This document shows, in pieces, positions 15,401 through 24,689 of a DNA stretch of 64,000 bases. Origin of the DNA: Hepsetus odoe (lineage: Eukaryota; Chordata; Actinopteri; Characiformes; Hepsetidae); assembly GCA_017165825.1 (NCBI GenBank), contig CM029372.1, forward strand, positions 7,676,001 through 7,740,000. The letters run 5' to 3'. Under the pieces are notes generated by a model. It was not told where the DNA came from and ran no database searches. It worked only from the letters and a program-made list of their open reading frames with translations. Every line of letters starts with the position of its first letter. Position 1 is the first letter of the stretch. The translations under genes were made by a program, and so were the position numbers.

Positions 15401-16353
15401 CCCAGAAACAGATCAAGGAAGGGAGGGTCAGTGTCCGCTTCGTCAAGTCTACTTCCCCCAATGACAGTTTTGCTTTTGAGGCCCGCAGCAGAGCAGCTAA
15501 CATTTCCTCTGCCCTCAACATCACGGTGAAACCCTTAGCTAATATAGCCAAGGATCCCATGCTTCCACAAGGTTCAACAGTCCTAGTAGATCGGAAGCTG
15601 TTAGATGCAACCCCACTTGCTAACAAAACCAGAACATCTCCAACTTTTACCGTGACCAAGCAACCAAAGGGAGCAAGATTTGTGATTAGAGGAGGGTCAG
15701 CAGATGGCCAGCTGGTTGAATCCTTCACCCAGAGGGACCTGGATGAGGGACGTATTGCTCTAGAACTCCTGAATGCCACAGGTGCTCCAAAAAGCAAAGA
15801 TCAAGCCCAGAGTCAGGGACAGGATGAGGCCCATTTTCTTCTCAAAGCACATGGTGTCCCCCCTGCAGAGTGCATTCTCTCCTTCAATACAGCTCCCTAT
15901 GACCCTAAAGCAGTGTACGGTGCTACAGTCCTCAAAACTCCCCCATCTTTGCCTAGTATAACAGATCTGCCTGACTACAGAGGAGCATTGGACAGTGACT
16001 GGCCATTTGGTGTGGGTACCACTCCAGTATCAACTGGATCCCACAAAGCCCCCATTTCTAGACGGAACACATTATGGGCCATCCTCATCCCCATCTTAAT
16101 CATCCTATGTCTCCTGCTTCTGGCTGGTCTTCTAGCTTACTACCTGGTGAGACGCAACAAGACAGGGAAGCACAATGTCCAGACAGTTGCAGCAAAACCG
16201 AAGAATGGGGAGGTAAGCCAGGAAACTTTCAGGAAAACTGATCCAGCAGACATCTCCATGACCACCATAGAGTCCAAAGAGGCGGATCCTGAATTACTGC
16301 AACACTGTCGGACAACAAACCCAGCTCTAAAAAAGAACCAATATTGGGTATGA
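1..16353 (+). CDS. cspg4: Chondroitin sulfate proteoglycan 4 (NG2), 3' part of gene, eight coding exons
   Basis: This is a type I membrane proteoglycan of pericytes, glial and neural-crest progenitors. It binds growth factors and collagen VI and signals through a short cytoplasmic tail. The window holds exons 1-687, 1529-1999, 7536-7712, 9603-9801, 12162-12293, 12598-12758, 14130-14313 and 14519-16353. Joined, they are 3846 bases, or 1281 residues plus stop, with splice phases 0,0,0,1,1,0,1 that all fit. The protein carries repeated CSPG units with the signature F-T-Q-x-D-[LVI]-x-x-G-x-[VI]-x-[YF] (for example RFTQADLRDG, RFTQEDLRKG, SFTQADVNMG, QFTQEDVNKR). A single hydrophobic helix is encoded at about 16071-16149, followed by RRNKTGKH, an ETFRK segment and C-terminal QYWV. 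The human protein is about 2320 residues, so roughly the N-terminal 45 percent, including the laminin-G domains, lies left of position 1. Neighbouring snx33 and snupn support orthology. Identity is firm; exact splice sites are inferred. Confidence 0.95.
688..1528 (+). other. cspg4 intron, 841 bp
   Basis: This lies between coding exons with GT and AG ends. I see no repeat or other gene in it. Confidence 0.7.
1529..1999 (+). CDS. cspg4: cspg4 visible exon 2
   Basis: The acceptor is a pyrimidine run ending TTAAG at 1528 and the donor is GATGAT|GTGAGT. The exon has 157 codons, phase 0 to phase 0. It encodes CSPG-repeat sequence with SFTQADVNMGTILYV and a following strand-rich repeat ending in SFTWDD. 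The open frame extends upstream to 1322 and downstream to 2056 only by chance. Confidence 0.9.
2322..2751. mobile_element. Tc1/mariner-type deletion derivative
   Basis: The termini are inverted repeats: CAGTCGTGACCAAAAGTTT at the left and, read in reverse, CAGCCATGGCCAAATGTTT at the right. TA dinucleotides sit immediately outside each end (2320-2321 and 2752-2753), as expected for Tc1/mariner insertion. The interior carries antisense remnants of a familiar teleost Tc1-like element (for example TTTTCAAGACCTCTGCAA and TGCATAATCAATGCTTG), but most of the transposase is deleted. It is non-autonomous and decayed. Confidence 0.8.
2935..3211 (-). repeat. Dispersed repeat fragment ('gtttcctccggtgctc' family)
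   Basis: Read on the - strand this matches a widespread teleost interspersed repeat that carries phrases such as 'ccacaatcc' and 'tttcctcc' and ends near 'atggactagaggcctgtcc'. Other copies in this window are at 17590-17935, 18745-18825, 35436-35572, 36218-36300, 47365-47650 and 58478-58545. I do not assign a library name. Confidence 0.55.
3378..3617 (+). repeat. tRNA-derived SINE, full-length-like copy
   Basis: The head has an A-box-like GTGACCTAGTGGTCAGG and a B-box-like GTGGGTTTGAATC. The middle has TGAGGTGCCCATGAGCAAGG and the tail ends in TCACTTTCACTT. This is the first of about 15 copies of one SINE family in the window, all sharing this head, middle and (T)CACTTTCACTT tail. Confidence 0.8.
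3706..3765. repeat. Degenerate (GTGA)n / GTGAGTCA minisatellite
   Basis: About 60 bases of GTGAGTGA units interrupted by GTGAATCA, GTGAGTCA and CCAATGAGTCA variants. Confidence 0.8.
4163..4217. repeat. (CT)n microsatellite
   Basis: An uninterrupted CT run of about 27 units, followed by CTTTTTCTTTCTC-type pyrimidine sequence. Confidence 0.95.
6245..6313 (-). repeat. tRNA-derived SINE head fragment
   Basis: The reverse strand gives GGGGTAGCGGCCGTCTAGTG, a shared 'ggccccag' core and GGTTGTGGGTTAGGATCC, the head of the SINE family. The body and tail are missing. Confidence 0.7.
7536..7712 (+). CDS. cspg4: cspg4 visible exon 3
   Basis: The acceptor is ACATGTTTAG ending at 7535 and the donor is CTGGAG|GTACAA. 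The exon has 59 codons, phase 0 to 0. It completes the CSPG repeat begun in the previous exon (the VQQGLIYYLHDST motif corresponds to G-x-[IV]-x-Y-x-H) and continues to ILPVNDEPPKL, the typical repeat end and start. Confidence 0.88.
7713..9602 (+). other. cspg4 intron, 1.9 kb
   Basis: It contains CT-rich sequence at 8060-8110 and a long (CT)n array at 8215-8268. I recognise nothing else, apart from a 15-base T run near 9209-9222 and a C-rich stretch at 9555-9600 that forms the acceptor tract. Confidence 0.65.
8215..8279. repeat. (CT)n microsatellite
   Basis: A run of CT units, broken once near the end (CTCACTCTCTCT), in a cspg4 intron. Confidence 0.93.
9603..9801 (+). CDS. cspg4: cspg4 visible exon 4
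   Basis: The acceptor follows a very C/T-rich tract (9555-9600) ending TGCAG, and the donor is CATAAAG|GTACAG. The exon is 199 bases, phase 0 in and phase 1 out. It encodes VLAGEESEITSRVLNTEDPD and onwards to SFSQAQINNGEVIFLHKG, the core of one CSPG repeat. Confidence 0.9.
11104..11356 (+). repeat. tRNA-derived SINE, full-length copy
   Basis: Near-consensus copy: GGGGCAGTGGTGGCCTAGTG head, B-box-like GTGGGTTCGATTCC, then TGCCCTGAGGTACCCTTGAG, GTTAAATGCAGAGGTCCAAT, TGTGTGCTGTGCTGTG and a tail ending TTTTCACTTTTC. Confidence 0.88.
11651..11682. other. Perfect 13-bp inverted repeat (hairpin) next to a SINE
   Basis: ATAGGCTGATTAA and TTAATCAGCCTAT flank a 6-base loop TTCTCT. The SINE at 11684 starts immediately afterwards. 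Confidence 0.8.
11684..11934 (+). repeat. tRNA-derived SINE, full-length copy
   Basis: Same family and orientation as the copy 330 bp upstream. It has head GGGGTAGCGGTGGCCTAGTG, B-box-like GTGGGTTCAAATCTC, the shared middle, and tail ACTTTCACTTTTTT. Confidence 0.88.
12162..12293 (+). CDS. cspg4: cspg4 visible exon 5
   Basis: This is a short 132-base exon, phase 1 to phase 1. The acceptor is GTCCCATCAG and the donor is TCCCAG|GTGGGC. It encodes LESGGFGFTVTDGDHTSPLY, the F-x-V-x-D-G end of a CSPG repeat, then the linker into the next repeat. It is too short to stand out as an open frame and was found by phase continuity. Confidence 0.85.
12360..12412. repeat. (CT)n microsatellite
   Basis: About 26 CT units in the 304-bp cspg4 intron between exons 5 and 6, so it makes up about a sixth of that intron. 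Confidence 0.95.
12598..12758 (+). CDS. cspg4: cspg4 visible exon 6
   Basis: The acceptor is CATCTATCAG and the donor is ACTGAG|GTGACT. The exon is 161 bases, phase 1 in and phase 0 out. It encodes a repeat segment with SRRVISRDVLRAVTSEDGDE and ends in KFTQTE, after which the repeat resumes in the next exon with LDAGAVYYEH. Confidence 0.85.
12759..14129 (+). other. cspg4 intron, 1.4 kb
   Basis: AT-rich. I see no repeat, RNA gene or open frame of note. Confidence 0.6.
14130..14313 (+). CDS. cspg4: cspg4 visible exon 7
   Basis: The acceptor is TTTATTATCAG and the donor is AACAAAG|GTACCA. The exon is 184 bases, phase 0 in and phase 1 out. It begins LDAGAVYYEHQMPSEPFWVV and contains an N-x-T sequon (NHT) and NVS. 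The intron that follows is only 205 bp. Confidence 0.88.
14519..16353 (+). CDS. cspg4: cspg4 last coding exon: CSPG repeats, transmembrane helix, PDZ-binding tail
   Basis: This long terminal exon of 1835 bases has acceptor TTGTATTAAG, phase 1 in, and stop TGA at 16351-16353. It encodes the last several CSPG repeats (motifs YFLQDDINRGVLEYSHD, QFTQEDVNKRRVAFVSD, AFTQKQIKEGRVSVRF, SFTQRDLDEGRIAL). A juxtamembrane region follows, then one membrane helix (WAILIPILIILCLLLLAG...) and basic RRNKTGKH. The cytoplasmic tail of about 67 residues ends DPELLQHCRTTNPALK...QYWV. In mammals the QYWV end binds PDZ proteins such as MUPP1, GRIP1 and syntenin; retention of all four residues suggests that interaction is kept. 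Tail threonines could be phosphorylated as in mammals, but this is inferred. Confidence 0.96.
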
Positions 16354-16970
16354 GAAAGAAAAAAAAATAGGATTCTATTCTGTCATGTTCTCTCAATGTT
16401 AAGTATATATTGGTAGACTTGCACCAGGGACTTTGGAAATGTGGAAAAGAGGAATTCCCTTGAGTCATTCCTAGATCTCCTGCCTTATTAGTGCTTTGGA
16501 AAAACACTGACATTTTGGCAAATAATCACATTTTACTTTGCAATGTTCGCATGCAGTTCCATGTTAATTGATCTTTTTGTGAGAAATTATTTTAATGTTA
16601 TCATCTTATATGTGACAATAGAGCAACCGCATAAAAAAAGACCCCATATTTTAAAGCAGAGTCTGCATCAGATGCCTTTTGTCATGGTAGGCGGCGCACG
16701 GTAGAGCGTCAGTCATTCTTGCCATTATTCAAACATGCGGGTGCATTTATGTTCATTATGTTAAATAAAGTCAAGTCACAGATCCCTGGCTGCGTATTTA
16801 TGTCCGGACCGCACCATCACCCAAGCGTACCTTCCAGTTTGTTATTTTTGGAAAACAGGGCCAGGAATGTTCCTTGTGATGCCACAGTGACACTTTTTTT
16901 TACGCTAATACTGGACCAAAAATAGACAAATTATCAAATCAGCAAATGAGACTTAACTAGAATACAGCAA
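16354..16970 (+). other. cspg4: cspg4 3' UTR (end not certain)
   Basis: Sequence after the stop codon with no coding potential. The first AATAAA is at 16764-16769, with others near 17285 and 17450. The transcript end cannot be fixed without RNA data. Confidence 0.4.
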
Positions 16971-17104
16971 GGTGCCATGCTCGTCACTGCCCCCTGCTGC
17001 ACGTGTGTTAGTGTATGGGTTAAATGCAGAGATAAGTAATTTTGTTTTGTTTCACTGTGTGCTGTGCTGTGGTTCACAATGACAAGAATGGACATTTTCA
17101 CTTC
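16965..17104 (+). repeat. tRNA-derived SINE, 5'-truncated copy
   Basis: Only the 3' half is present: GCAAGGTGCCATGCTCGTCA, CCCCTGCTGCACGTGTGT, GGGTTAAATGCAGAG, TGTGTGCTGTGCTGTG, then CATTTTCACTTC. Confidence 0.8.
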
Positions 17105-17589
17105 TGAGGGCACTTAACATATCAGCCTATGAACCAAACTATTTGCTTATTTGCCAAAATGTTGAGGTTGTGTCTAAGAGCAATGCTGATATTTATAGTT
17201 TGTGTTGATTTTCAGGCATGAATTCACTGATGGAGGAAACAGGCAAACTATCCAAGCTAGACTGAGATTAATTTTCTTTTTTTAAATAAAACTTTTGGAC
17301 ATGAACATAAAGTAATATGTTTGAAAAAAAATTTGTGTGTTTTTAAGAGTAAACAATGTAAGGTTTTGGTACCATTTCAAAGGTGACATTTAGGGTTTTT
17401 TATTATATGAATGAGGTTTTTTTTTTTATTATATTGCCCATATTTCTGTAATAAAATTTTTAATTTCCCAATTGTAGTGAGAAAAAAATAATTTGATTAC
17501 CTTAATTATCTAATATATCAGAAGAAAAAATATGTCAATAATAGTTTTTCATGGTTGAGAATTTTTAGATGGTTTTTGTGAAAGAATAT

Positions 17590-17935
17590 TGCAGTGTGGT
17601 GTAGTGAATAGTGCTGTTGCTTCATAGTGAGAAGGTTTCAGGTTTGATTTCCAGATGAGACAGTCTGGGTCTTTTCTCTGTGCAGTTTGAATGCTCGGCC
17701 CCTGCTGGTATGAGTTTCCTTCAGGTGCTCTGGTTTCCTCCGATGGCAAATAGATATGTTAAGGAAATTATAAAATTGCACCTAGGCGTGACTGTGCAAG
17801 TGAGTGTGTTTGTCTTCATGATGAACTGATTACCTGTCTAAGGAGATTCTCAGCCTATCAGTGTTTCTTAGTGCCGGGAAAGGCTCCAGGACCCCCTGCA
17901 ATGCTGGTTTAAATAGATATTGGATTTAGCTATTT
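17590..17935 (+). repeat. Dispersed repeat ('gtttcctccggtgctc' family), long copy
   Basis: The + strand reads in order: GTGTGGTGTAGTGAATAGTG, GTTTGATTTCCAGATGAG, TTTCCTTCAGGTGCTCTGG, TTTCCTCCGATGG, then ATGAACTGATTACCTGTC and AGGCTCCAGGACCCCCTGC. This is a decayed copy of a common teleost interspersed repeat with the same plan. Confidence 0.65.
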
Positions 17936-18744
17936 TTGTACAAATAGTTTATTTTCTCTTTTCCTTTTCATTCGTCTACAGCAGACCACATTATTGATGT
18001 ATTTTCAATCCCTCAGTGCTTTTGTAGTGTTGCCGACACATCTGAGATATTATACAGACATCCACTGGACTGACTTAAGGCACTGAAGAGCTATTTCGTA
18101 AAGTATACTTCACTGAAGCCACAGACAGGATGTGACTCAGCAGTGGCTGTGTTAACTACATCCCTATTGGCTGATAGGAAGTTGAGGTTGAGGTCATTAT
18201 TCCAAACTGTTGGTCCTATTTTCCAGAAGTGAAATGGAGCTTTTTTTGGAAAATATAGTGTTCCCTTCTCACTTCCAGACAAAAATGCAATTATATCATT
18301 AGTCACCAAAGGCTATATGGCATTGAAATTGGTTAGAAATTTGTCCTAGTGTATTTCAAGAGGATGGAATATTTTAGAAAAGTGCGTTTTTTATTATTTT
18401 GAAATTACCAATTACATTCCTGGACCCTGAGGTTGTGTCTGAGATTTTTTATCCAACTAAGATTATTTTGCTAAGTGACTGTGCCTGTTTTTACTCTTTG
18501 CTTGGAGAGTTTCTTGATGTTTTATTATCTAGTATAGACCACTTCTATATATACATATATATTTAGAGTGTTTAACTTCAGCCACACATGTATATGTTGC
18601 CGTTTTTACTTGCCCATGGACTTGCTTTAGCCTGAATCACCTCAGTAAGTAAGTTACAGATTGTCCAGAAATTTACATTCCATTCTGTCCTCCATTAGTT
18701 AGCAAGAGTTTTTATGGACTGACAAAGGTGTTTCTTCACCTTTC

Positions 18745-18825
18745 GTCATATGATTCGCTGGGATAGGCTCCAGCACCCTTCAATGACCCTAGTTTGGATG
18801 CGCGGGTCAGATATCAGATGGATGA
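18745..18825 (+). repeat. Dispersed repeat, 3'-end fragment
   Basis: CTGGGATAGGCTCCAGCACC, a 'tgaccct' match and the GGATGAAAG ending correspond to the 3' end of the repeat family seen at 17590-17935. Confidence 0.55.
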
Positions 18826-19921
18826 AAGAATTTTTCTATTTAAGAAATTTGTATTAGTGATAAAATAATGTCGAAGCAGTTAGGAGATATTTTATGAGAA
18901 GGTTAATTGTTCCATTGGAAAAATAAAACATGCCACATTATAGCTCTTTGTCAAGTTAAAGAGGGGAAATGAAGTACGATTTATTTTGCGATTCCAATTT
19001 TTGTGACTTTATGTACACGGCTCATTAAGAGTGAACTACTCTACTTATCATTTTGAATCAAATGATTTTAAATGTACACAAATGTTAAGGACGATAATGT
19101 TATTGGTAGAATTTTGTTTTGTATTTTGATTGGCTGAATTGTTAAAATATATTTGGCCTTTAGGGTGCTTTGCCTTTAGATGTAGACCAGTTAATAGGTA
19201 TATCTTTTATTGAGAGTAGTTATTTTAGTGACTTTATTGATATTATGTCTAAATTTACTGCATTGTCTATGAAGGTTTTAAATTTATTACTGTCTCCAGT
19301 ATGTTCTCTTCCCTTGTACGTCATTTTAAGCAAATATTGTATTTATCCCAGATCCTGACAACACAGATAATGAGGTAACTGTTATCTACTCAATACAGAG
19401 TGGAGGTAATTTAACTGAAGAGTATAACTCAGGTTTAATGTTTGTATGCAGTGTTTAAACAGCAAGAATATACCGGTCAGTGATGAATCCCTATTATATC
19501 CCCAAATGCAATATCTAAGCCTTATTTTTCGTCATTTATTTTTGTCATGTTTGTAAATATTTTGTTAGAAAACTGTCTGATAAGCCTTTTTGAGCACACA
19601 CATATTTGATCAGACTGGTGAAACGTGACATTGGCTCTTTAACATTTAGACTCAAGTGTGGTACTTCTTCCCCAGATCAACACTTCTACCTATTTATTTT
19701 TTTTGCCAGCTAGGCTTTATATACCTTTACAGCCATCATGCTTCTGAAATGTTTCTCAAAATGTAATCTGTCCTGTGCAAAAGAAAAATATGTCATTGGA
19801 GGCCAACAAATAAAATAAATACCTAAATAAAGAAATCAGAATAGCAATGTTTCCTGTATTATATGGACACTTTCAGAAACCTCAGGATTTCATGATTTAT
19901 ATATTTATATGATATATATAT

Positions 19922-20148
19922 ATAGTACTGTGCAAATGTTTAAGGAAAGTGTGAAAAAATGCTGTAAACAAAGAGTGCTTTCAAAAATGGAAGTGTTAAT
20001 CATTTATTTTCATCAATCAACAAAATGCAGTGAATGAACAAAAGAGAAATCTAAATCATATCAATATTTGGTGTGACCACCCTTTGCCTTCAAAACAGCA
20101 TCAATTCTTCTAGGTACACTTGCACACAGTTTTTGAAGGAATTAGATG
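19922..20148 (+). mobile_element. Tc1/mariner-type terminal arm, single end
   Basis: From AGTACTGTGCAAATGTTT to the TTTTTGAAGGAATTA segment this is nearly the same as the terminal arms of the element at 32916-33459: shared CTGTAAACAAAGA, AATATTTGGTGTGACCACCC and TTTGCCTTCAAAACAGCATC. I see no matching second arm nearby, so it is a solo or truncated end. Confidence 0.8.
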
Positions 20149-21780
20149 TTTTTTTCCTCGTTAAGTGAAACAGTGACCTACGTCTGTATCATTTCAGTTT
20201 AACAAAGTCAGTCAACACAAAATACTGGAGATAAGACTGGAATACTGTTTTTGCACCAACAAAATGGTTCCCTAGTGAAATATAAAGAAATTAGAGGATT
20301 AAACTGAGTGGATAAGCTTATCTGCTACACACTTAGCAAACTGCAGATGGTGCAAGGGTGCATGTGAAATTTTTCAGCCATGAAACAAGTAGCCATTCGT
20401 CAGCATTTAACAAGCCCCGGTTCTGCAGTCATTCTTTCCTACAGACGGCATTTTCTTGCACTGCACATTTCAGCCTTCTGCTCCGCTTCCCTGCTTAGTT
20501 CTTGGGTGCTGAAGAGCTTTATGGAAGTTCAACCATTGTTCTTGCCAAAGACTACTTCATTTCTTTGTAATGTGTTTTGGTTAACTTTCAAAGTACTAAC
20601 AAAGTAGCCTGAGCCGTTTGAATAAAAAAATATATGTATTTGTTGTGATTTTTAGTTTTTAGGTATTTTAGAATATGTTATTGTATGGCATAGTGCTGGG
20701 AGCTTCAGGGTTAACTTCTTGTGAACTCAGAACAACACCATGTGTCACACATTCCATTCTTCTACTTCTTTTTTTAAGCAACTCTGCTTTGAAAACCATC
20801 TAGACTAGGTCAAGAGAAGCTTTATTTGGAGGTGTTAGCATATGTAAAGCACACACTGAAGGGAACAGCTGACCAATGACAGTGACAGATCCTGCTCTTC
20901 AATTTCAGCCTCAACTGAAGAGACACACCCCCTGAAAGAGGAAAGAATGAGCTAAGCATGACACATGTGAAAGAAAATCCACACTATTGATTTGCACACA
21001 ATCCACAAGTGAAACTGCAGTTTTTCTCCTGAGGTGGATTAAGAATGCTACAAGACCCCTCTGTGTCCTTTCTATTGCTGTTTTGTTAACAACTCTTAGA
21101 AAGAAAGGTTTGGAGGTTTTACACTGAAGCACAATGTAACCACATGATGCACTTCCATAACAACACAAATAACAAAGGCAGATGTTGGCTGTCACACATG
21201 TGCTGTCAAAGCGATTGCTTTTATAGTTATTTGTGTGTATATTGTATACAAAATGACAGTTTATCTAGTTTTGGCATTTGTCACACTTATTTGTTTCAGA
21301 TCTAAGAAATAAAATTAGACAAAATAAAAAAAATCTTGAGCAAATAAAAAGGACAGCTTTTATATAGAAAATAATTTCATTTATTTAAGGCAACTTCACA
21401 TCAAGTAATTCTGTGTGTAAGACAAAAAGGGAAGAAAAATATATATGACATAAACACATAAAATTAAACTGGATACAAAGCTGCCAGTGAATCACAATGA
21501 GTACCATTACCTTCAAATGGAGAAGACCTGAAACATGAAACAGTAGTTAATCTTCCCAGAAGTGGCAGCCTTGCAAAAATTCCTCCAAGATGAAAGCAAA
21601 GATTTCTGGGAAGTCACAAATGAAGACGGACAGATATCTAGAGAATTACGGGCCATACTAATCTCAGATCAGTGCACCAATCATGATCCAGCTACAAACA
21701 AAGAGAATAAGAAAGAAGACAAAGTAAAAGCTATGTCTACATGTTGACTCTGGTAGTGTGAGTTACCATAGTCTTGTTAG
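20149..21780. other. Intergenic, no gene seen
   Basis: Unassigned sequence. The open frames (20380-20607, 20911-21195, 21562-21747) resemble nothing I know and lack splice or family support. Confidence 0.5.
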
Positions 21781-22660
21781 GAAAAAAAGCAGCCCCTTCC
21801 AAAAGAACTGGAACCTAATTTGTTTTTTCTATGGACAGTTTTGGGTTTGTGGTCATGAATATACATGAATATGAGAAGAGAGATCAGCTTTTCATCTTAT
21901 ATTTCCTGGTATTTATATCTAGATTGAAGTTAAATTAGATAGAACTAAGCACCCTAAGTACATGTCCACCAAGTGAGCAAAAGCGTTGGAACAGAAAGTA
22001 AATAAAAGTAAATGACATGTAATATTTAGTAGCCTGCAACAACTTGCATCAATTGAGACTCACAGACAATAATTATATTATTTTTCTTCTTTGATTATGG
22101 TTTTCCAGGCTTCTACCACAGCATCTTTCAGTGTTGTTGGTTGTCCTCAGTCTTCTTAGGGACATGAAATCCATGTTCAATTAGGTAAAGATCTGATCCA
22201 ATCCACTTTTTTCCCCCTAATGAAGTACTTTGTTAACTTGTCGATGTGCTTTGCATGCTTATGCTATATGATAAAATTCCTACTAAATAGTTTGGATGCA
22301 AAACCAAGCTATGACACTAACTCCCATCTGGTTTTTCAATTCTTACTGCTGATGAGTGGTTCGCATCTGATATATTTCTGCTTTCAAAGTCTTCTATTTA
22401 CAGTAGATTGTGATACTTCCACCCTGCGCTGTCGGGGTTGTTCATGTTACCGGCTGTTGTTTTGACATTTTTCTTCAACACTCTCTCAATTTTCTTTTCT
22501 CAGTTGTTTTTCAGAACATTCCAAATACTTGTATTGGCTATGCCCAATGTTTGTGAAATGCTTCTAGGGATTTCCCATTTTTTAGCATTGAAAAGGCATG
22601 TTCCTCCCTTTAGACAGCTCTCTGGTTTTCATATTGGTTTTGTTTTGTAACAACCACTGC
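21781..22660 (-). pseudogene. Decayed Tc1-like transposon
   Basis: The left end AGCCCCTTCCAAAAGAACTGG resembles the terminus of a known teleost Tc1-like family whose transposase is read from the opposite strand. Internal matches include GTGAGCAAAAGCGTTGGAAC, CAGGCTTCTACCACAGC and CAGTAGATTGTGATACTTCC. It is heavily decayed, with large deletions and no open transposase frame. The match to that family is from memory and the right end is not defined. Confidence 0.6.
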
Positions 22661-22802
22661 AGTCTTCACAGGTGAAATGCTAAGATTTCACTAGAGTAGA
22701 TATCAAGAGTCATTTATATTTATATTATATTATATATATTTAAACAATCAATCTAACCGGACACACCCGTGTAACACAAACACCTGTCAGCTTCTCAGGT
22801 AC

Positions 22803-23078
22803 TGTAACGGTGGCGGGCAGTGTGAAGAACGCCAACGCAGAGCCAGTGGTTTCGAAACGTAATTTTATTAGCCAAAGTGACCACACAAACCAAAAGTGCC
22901 ACCACTAACTGTGAGGCGTAGCCTCGATAATGAACCGCGCTCTGTCCTGACACACCGGGGCTTAAATAGCAGCCCCTATGAAGCACACCTGTGTCTAAAC
23001 AAGCCCAGGTGTGCTCAGTCAGGGCAGAGCGCCATCTGTCGTGCCCGATCGGAACCACGGGTACGACAGACCGTGACA
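22803..23078 (-). repeat. Probable solo LTR, 276 bp
   Basis: On the - strand the segment begins TGTCACGG and ends CCGTTACA, giving TG...CA ends within an 8-base imperfect inverted repeat. Inside, in LTR order, are a TATA-like TATTTAAG, a polyadenylation-like AATAAAAT and CG-richer sequence unlike its AT-rich surroundings. No internal retroelement sequence or second LTR is seen, so it is best read as a solo LTR. A target duplication is not clear (flanks GGTAC / GTTCC). The superfamily is not assigned. Confidence 0.65.
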
Positions 23079-24100
23079 GTTCCTCATCAGAGCAGAAACC
23101 CCACTATGTTTGTGAGAAGAGATTTCAGCTTTTAGGCAGCTTTAGCACTAGACGGCTTGTTCCAGTCAAGCTTTGAAGTTTGATAAGCATAAGAGACAGA
23201 GAATTGCACATCTAGACAAGAGATTTGCATTTAACATAGTGACCATTAAGAATCCTCAGTGTGTGACACAGATTTTATAGAGTTAATGTAGGTGAGTGTA
23301 ATTTATAGAGAATATATCTAGTACCACATGATCTGATGATTTCTTCACAAAAAGTAAGTAGCTGACAAGCAGCTATCCAATTTCATTTTAAACCATATCT
23401 TCACATTTGCCAAAGATGTTTTGCAGGCTTGATACTAAGGTTTAGAATGTGTGTCAAAATCAAACACTGGGCCAGTGTTCATTCACAGTGAAATAAAGGC
23501 CCATTCTGTCTCTGGCCACAGTGAATAGCAGACACCCCGCATGAAACAGTAGGCATCAATCACATAGATTACTGAGATACTGACAGCAGCGTTGTTTTTG
23601 AAGTGACAGCATCAGCTGCCCTATGACAAGCTGTGTGGACAAACCAATGTGTTTGGGTGCTCTGCAGTGGCCACACATGGCCCTGAACTCTAACCATCAG
23701 TTGTTGTGAAAAAAGGAAATCAGCTTGGAGGATCATGTTGAGGCTGGCGCTCTAAGCTAACACCACCATGTCTTCTAGGCTGTTGAGAGTATCTTGCTCA
23801 AATTGTTAATTTGGCCAAGTAAATGCAGGGGAAAAAGAATTAGCACAGAAGTAAAACAAAAAATATAGCTGCATGATCATGCTTTGTACATGAGGAAAAA
23901 ATATATATATTTTAGATCATTTAAATAGAAAGTTAAAACAAAAGCAATGACTTTGTGGAACAAGTGAAAAAACAGAATCAGATGATTATAGATGATTTCT
24001 CTTGACTAATTTACTGGTGATACAGAATGCTGAGTGGCTAGAACCCTTTTAAATAGATATATTTTATCTAGATATATTTTATAAGTCATCTTTCCTTATC
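23079..24100. other. Intergenic, no gene seen
   Basis: No recognisable coding, RNA or repeat content. Confidence 0.55.
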
Positions 24101-24107
24101 TTCACAT

Positions 24108-24108
24108 A

Positions 24109-24177
<69 letters not shown>
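24108..24177. repeat. (TA)n-(GA)n compound microsatellite
   Basis: TATATATATATATATATA followed by about 24 GA units with one GAAAGA interruption. Confidence 0.92.
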
Positions 24178-24178
<1 letters not shown>

Positions 24179-24179
24179 A

Positions 24180-24337
24180 CTTATAGCTCTTGTATAGTGA
24201 TGTTCCTTGTTCTTTATATTTTTCTTATTTTTCTTTACATCTATCTTTCTATATTCTTTCTGTATCTCTCCTTGATAAAGCCCTGCTTTTAAATTTTCCA
24301 TTAAGTAGGATAATAAAGATTACTCTATTCTATTCTA
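24180..24337 (+). repeat. Putative LINE 3' end with (CTATT)n tail
   Basis: It ends AAATTTTCCATTAAG...GGATAATAAAGATTACTC followed by a short CTATT repeat. A second stretch with the same 'ggataataaagat-actct' ending and a pentamer tail is at 26990-27135. This pattern is typical of LINE 3' ends in fish; the family is not assigned. Confidence 0.45.
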
Positions 24338-24689
24338 ACTTCTATCTACAGACACATTGCAACCTGTAGCAGAAATCAAAGCGTTTATTCCATTTCTTTA
24401 ATAATCCCACACTCAATATGTAAGATAAGACAAGTGTTAAGATAATTGTTATAGAAAAAAAAAGTATTTTTGTACCAACAAGGTGATTCACTTGCAAAAC
24501 ATATATTTGAATAAGAGATGGCTCATTTACCGGCCATTTGGACTTTAGCAAAGCCAAAGTGATTTAAAGTTAATGTATTCATACTATATAAAGATAAAAA
24601 TAGCAGACTGTATACTCCTTAGAGTTTTGCATATTTGTCAGATCATCAGACAAATGTAGATATTAGAGAAAGATAACCCAAGTAAACAC

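Larger units (their letters stand above)
17105..19921. other. Intergenic, AT-rich, no gene seen
   Basis: Apart from the two dispersed-repeat copies listed, this is AT-rich sequence (A and T homopolymers around 17240-17560, TA runs near 18540) with only short chance open frames. Confidence 0.6.

Noticed and set aside
15333..15797. 154-codon open frame on the - strand
   Set aside because: It is antisense to the cspg4 last exon, whose + strand frame is clearly the real protein. Long antisense frames are common opposite coding sequence.
20380..20607. 75-codon open frame near a Tc1 arm
   Set aside because: There is no similarity I can recognise to a transposase or host gene, and its length is expected by chance in this much sequence.
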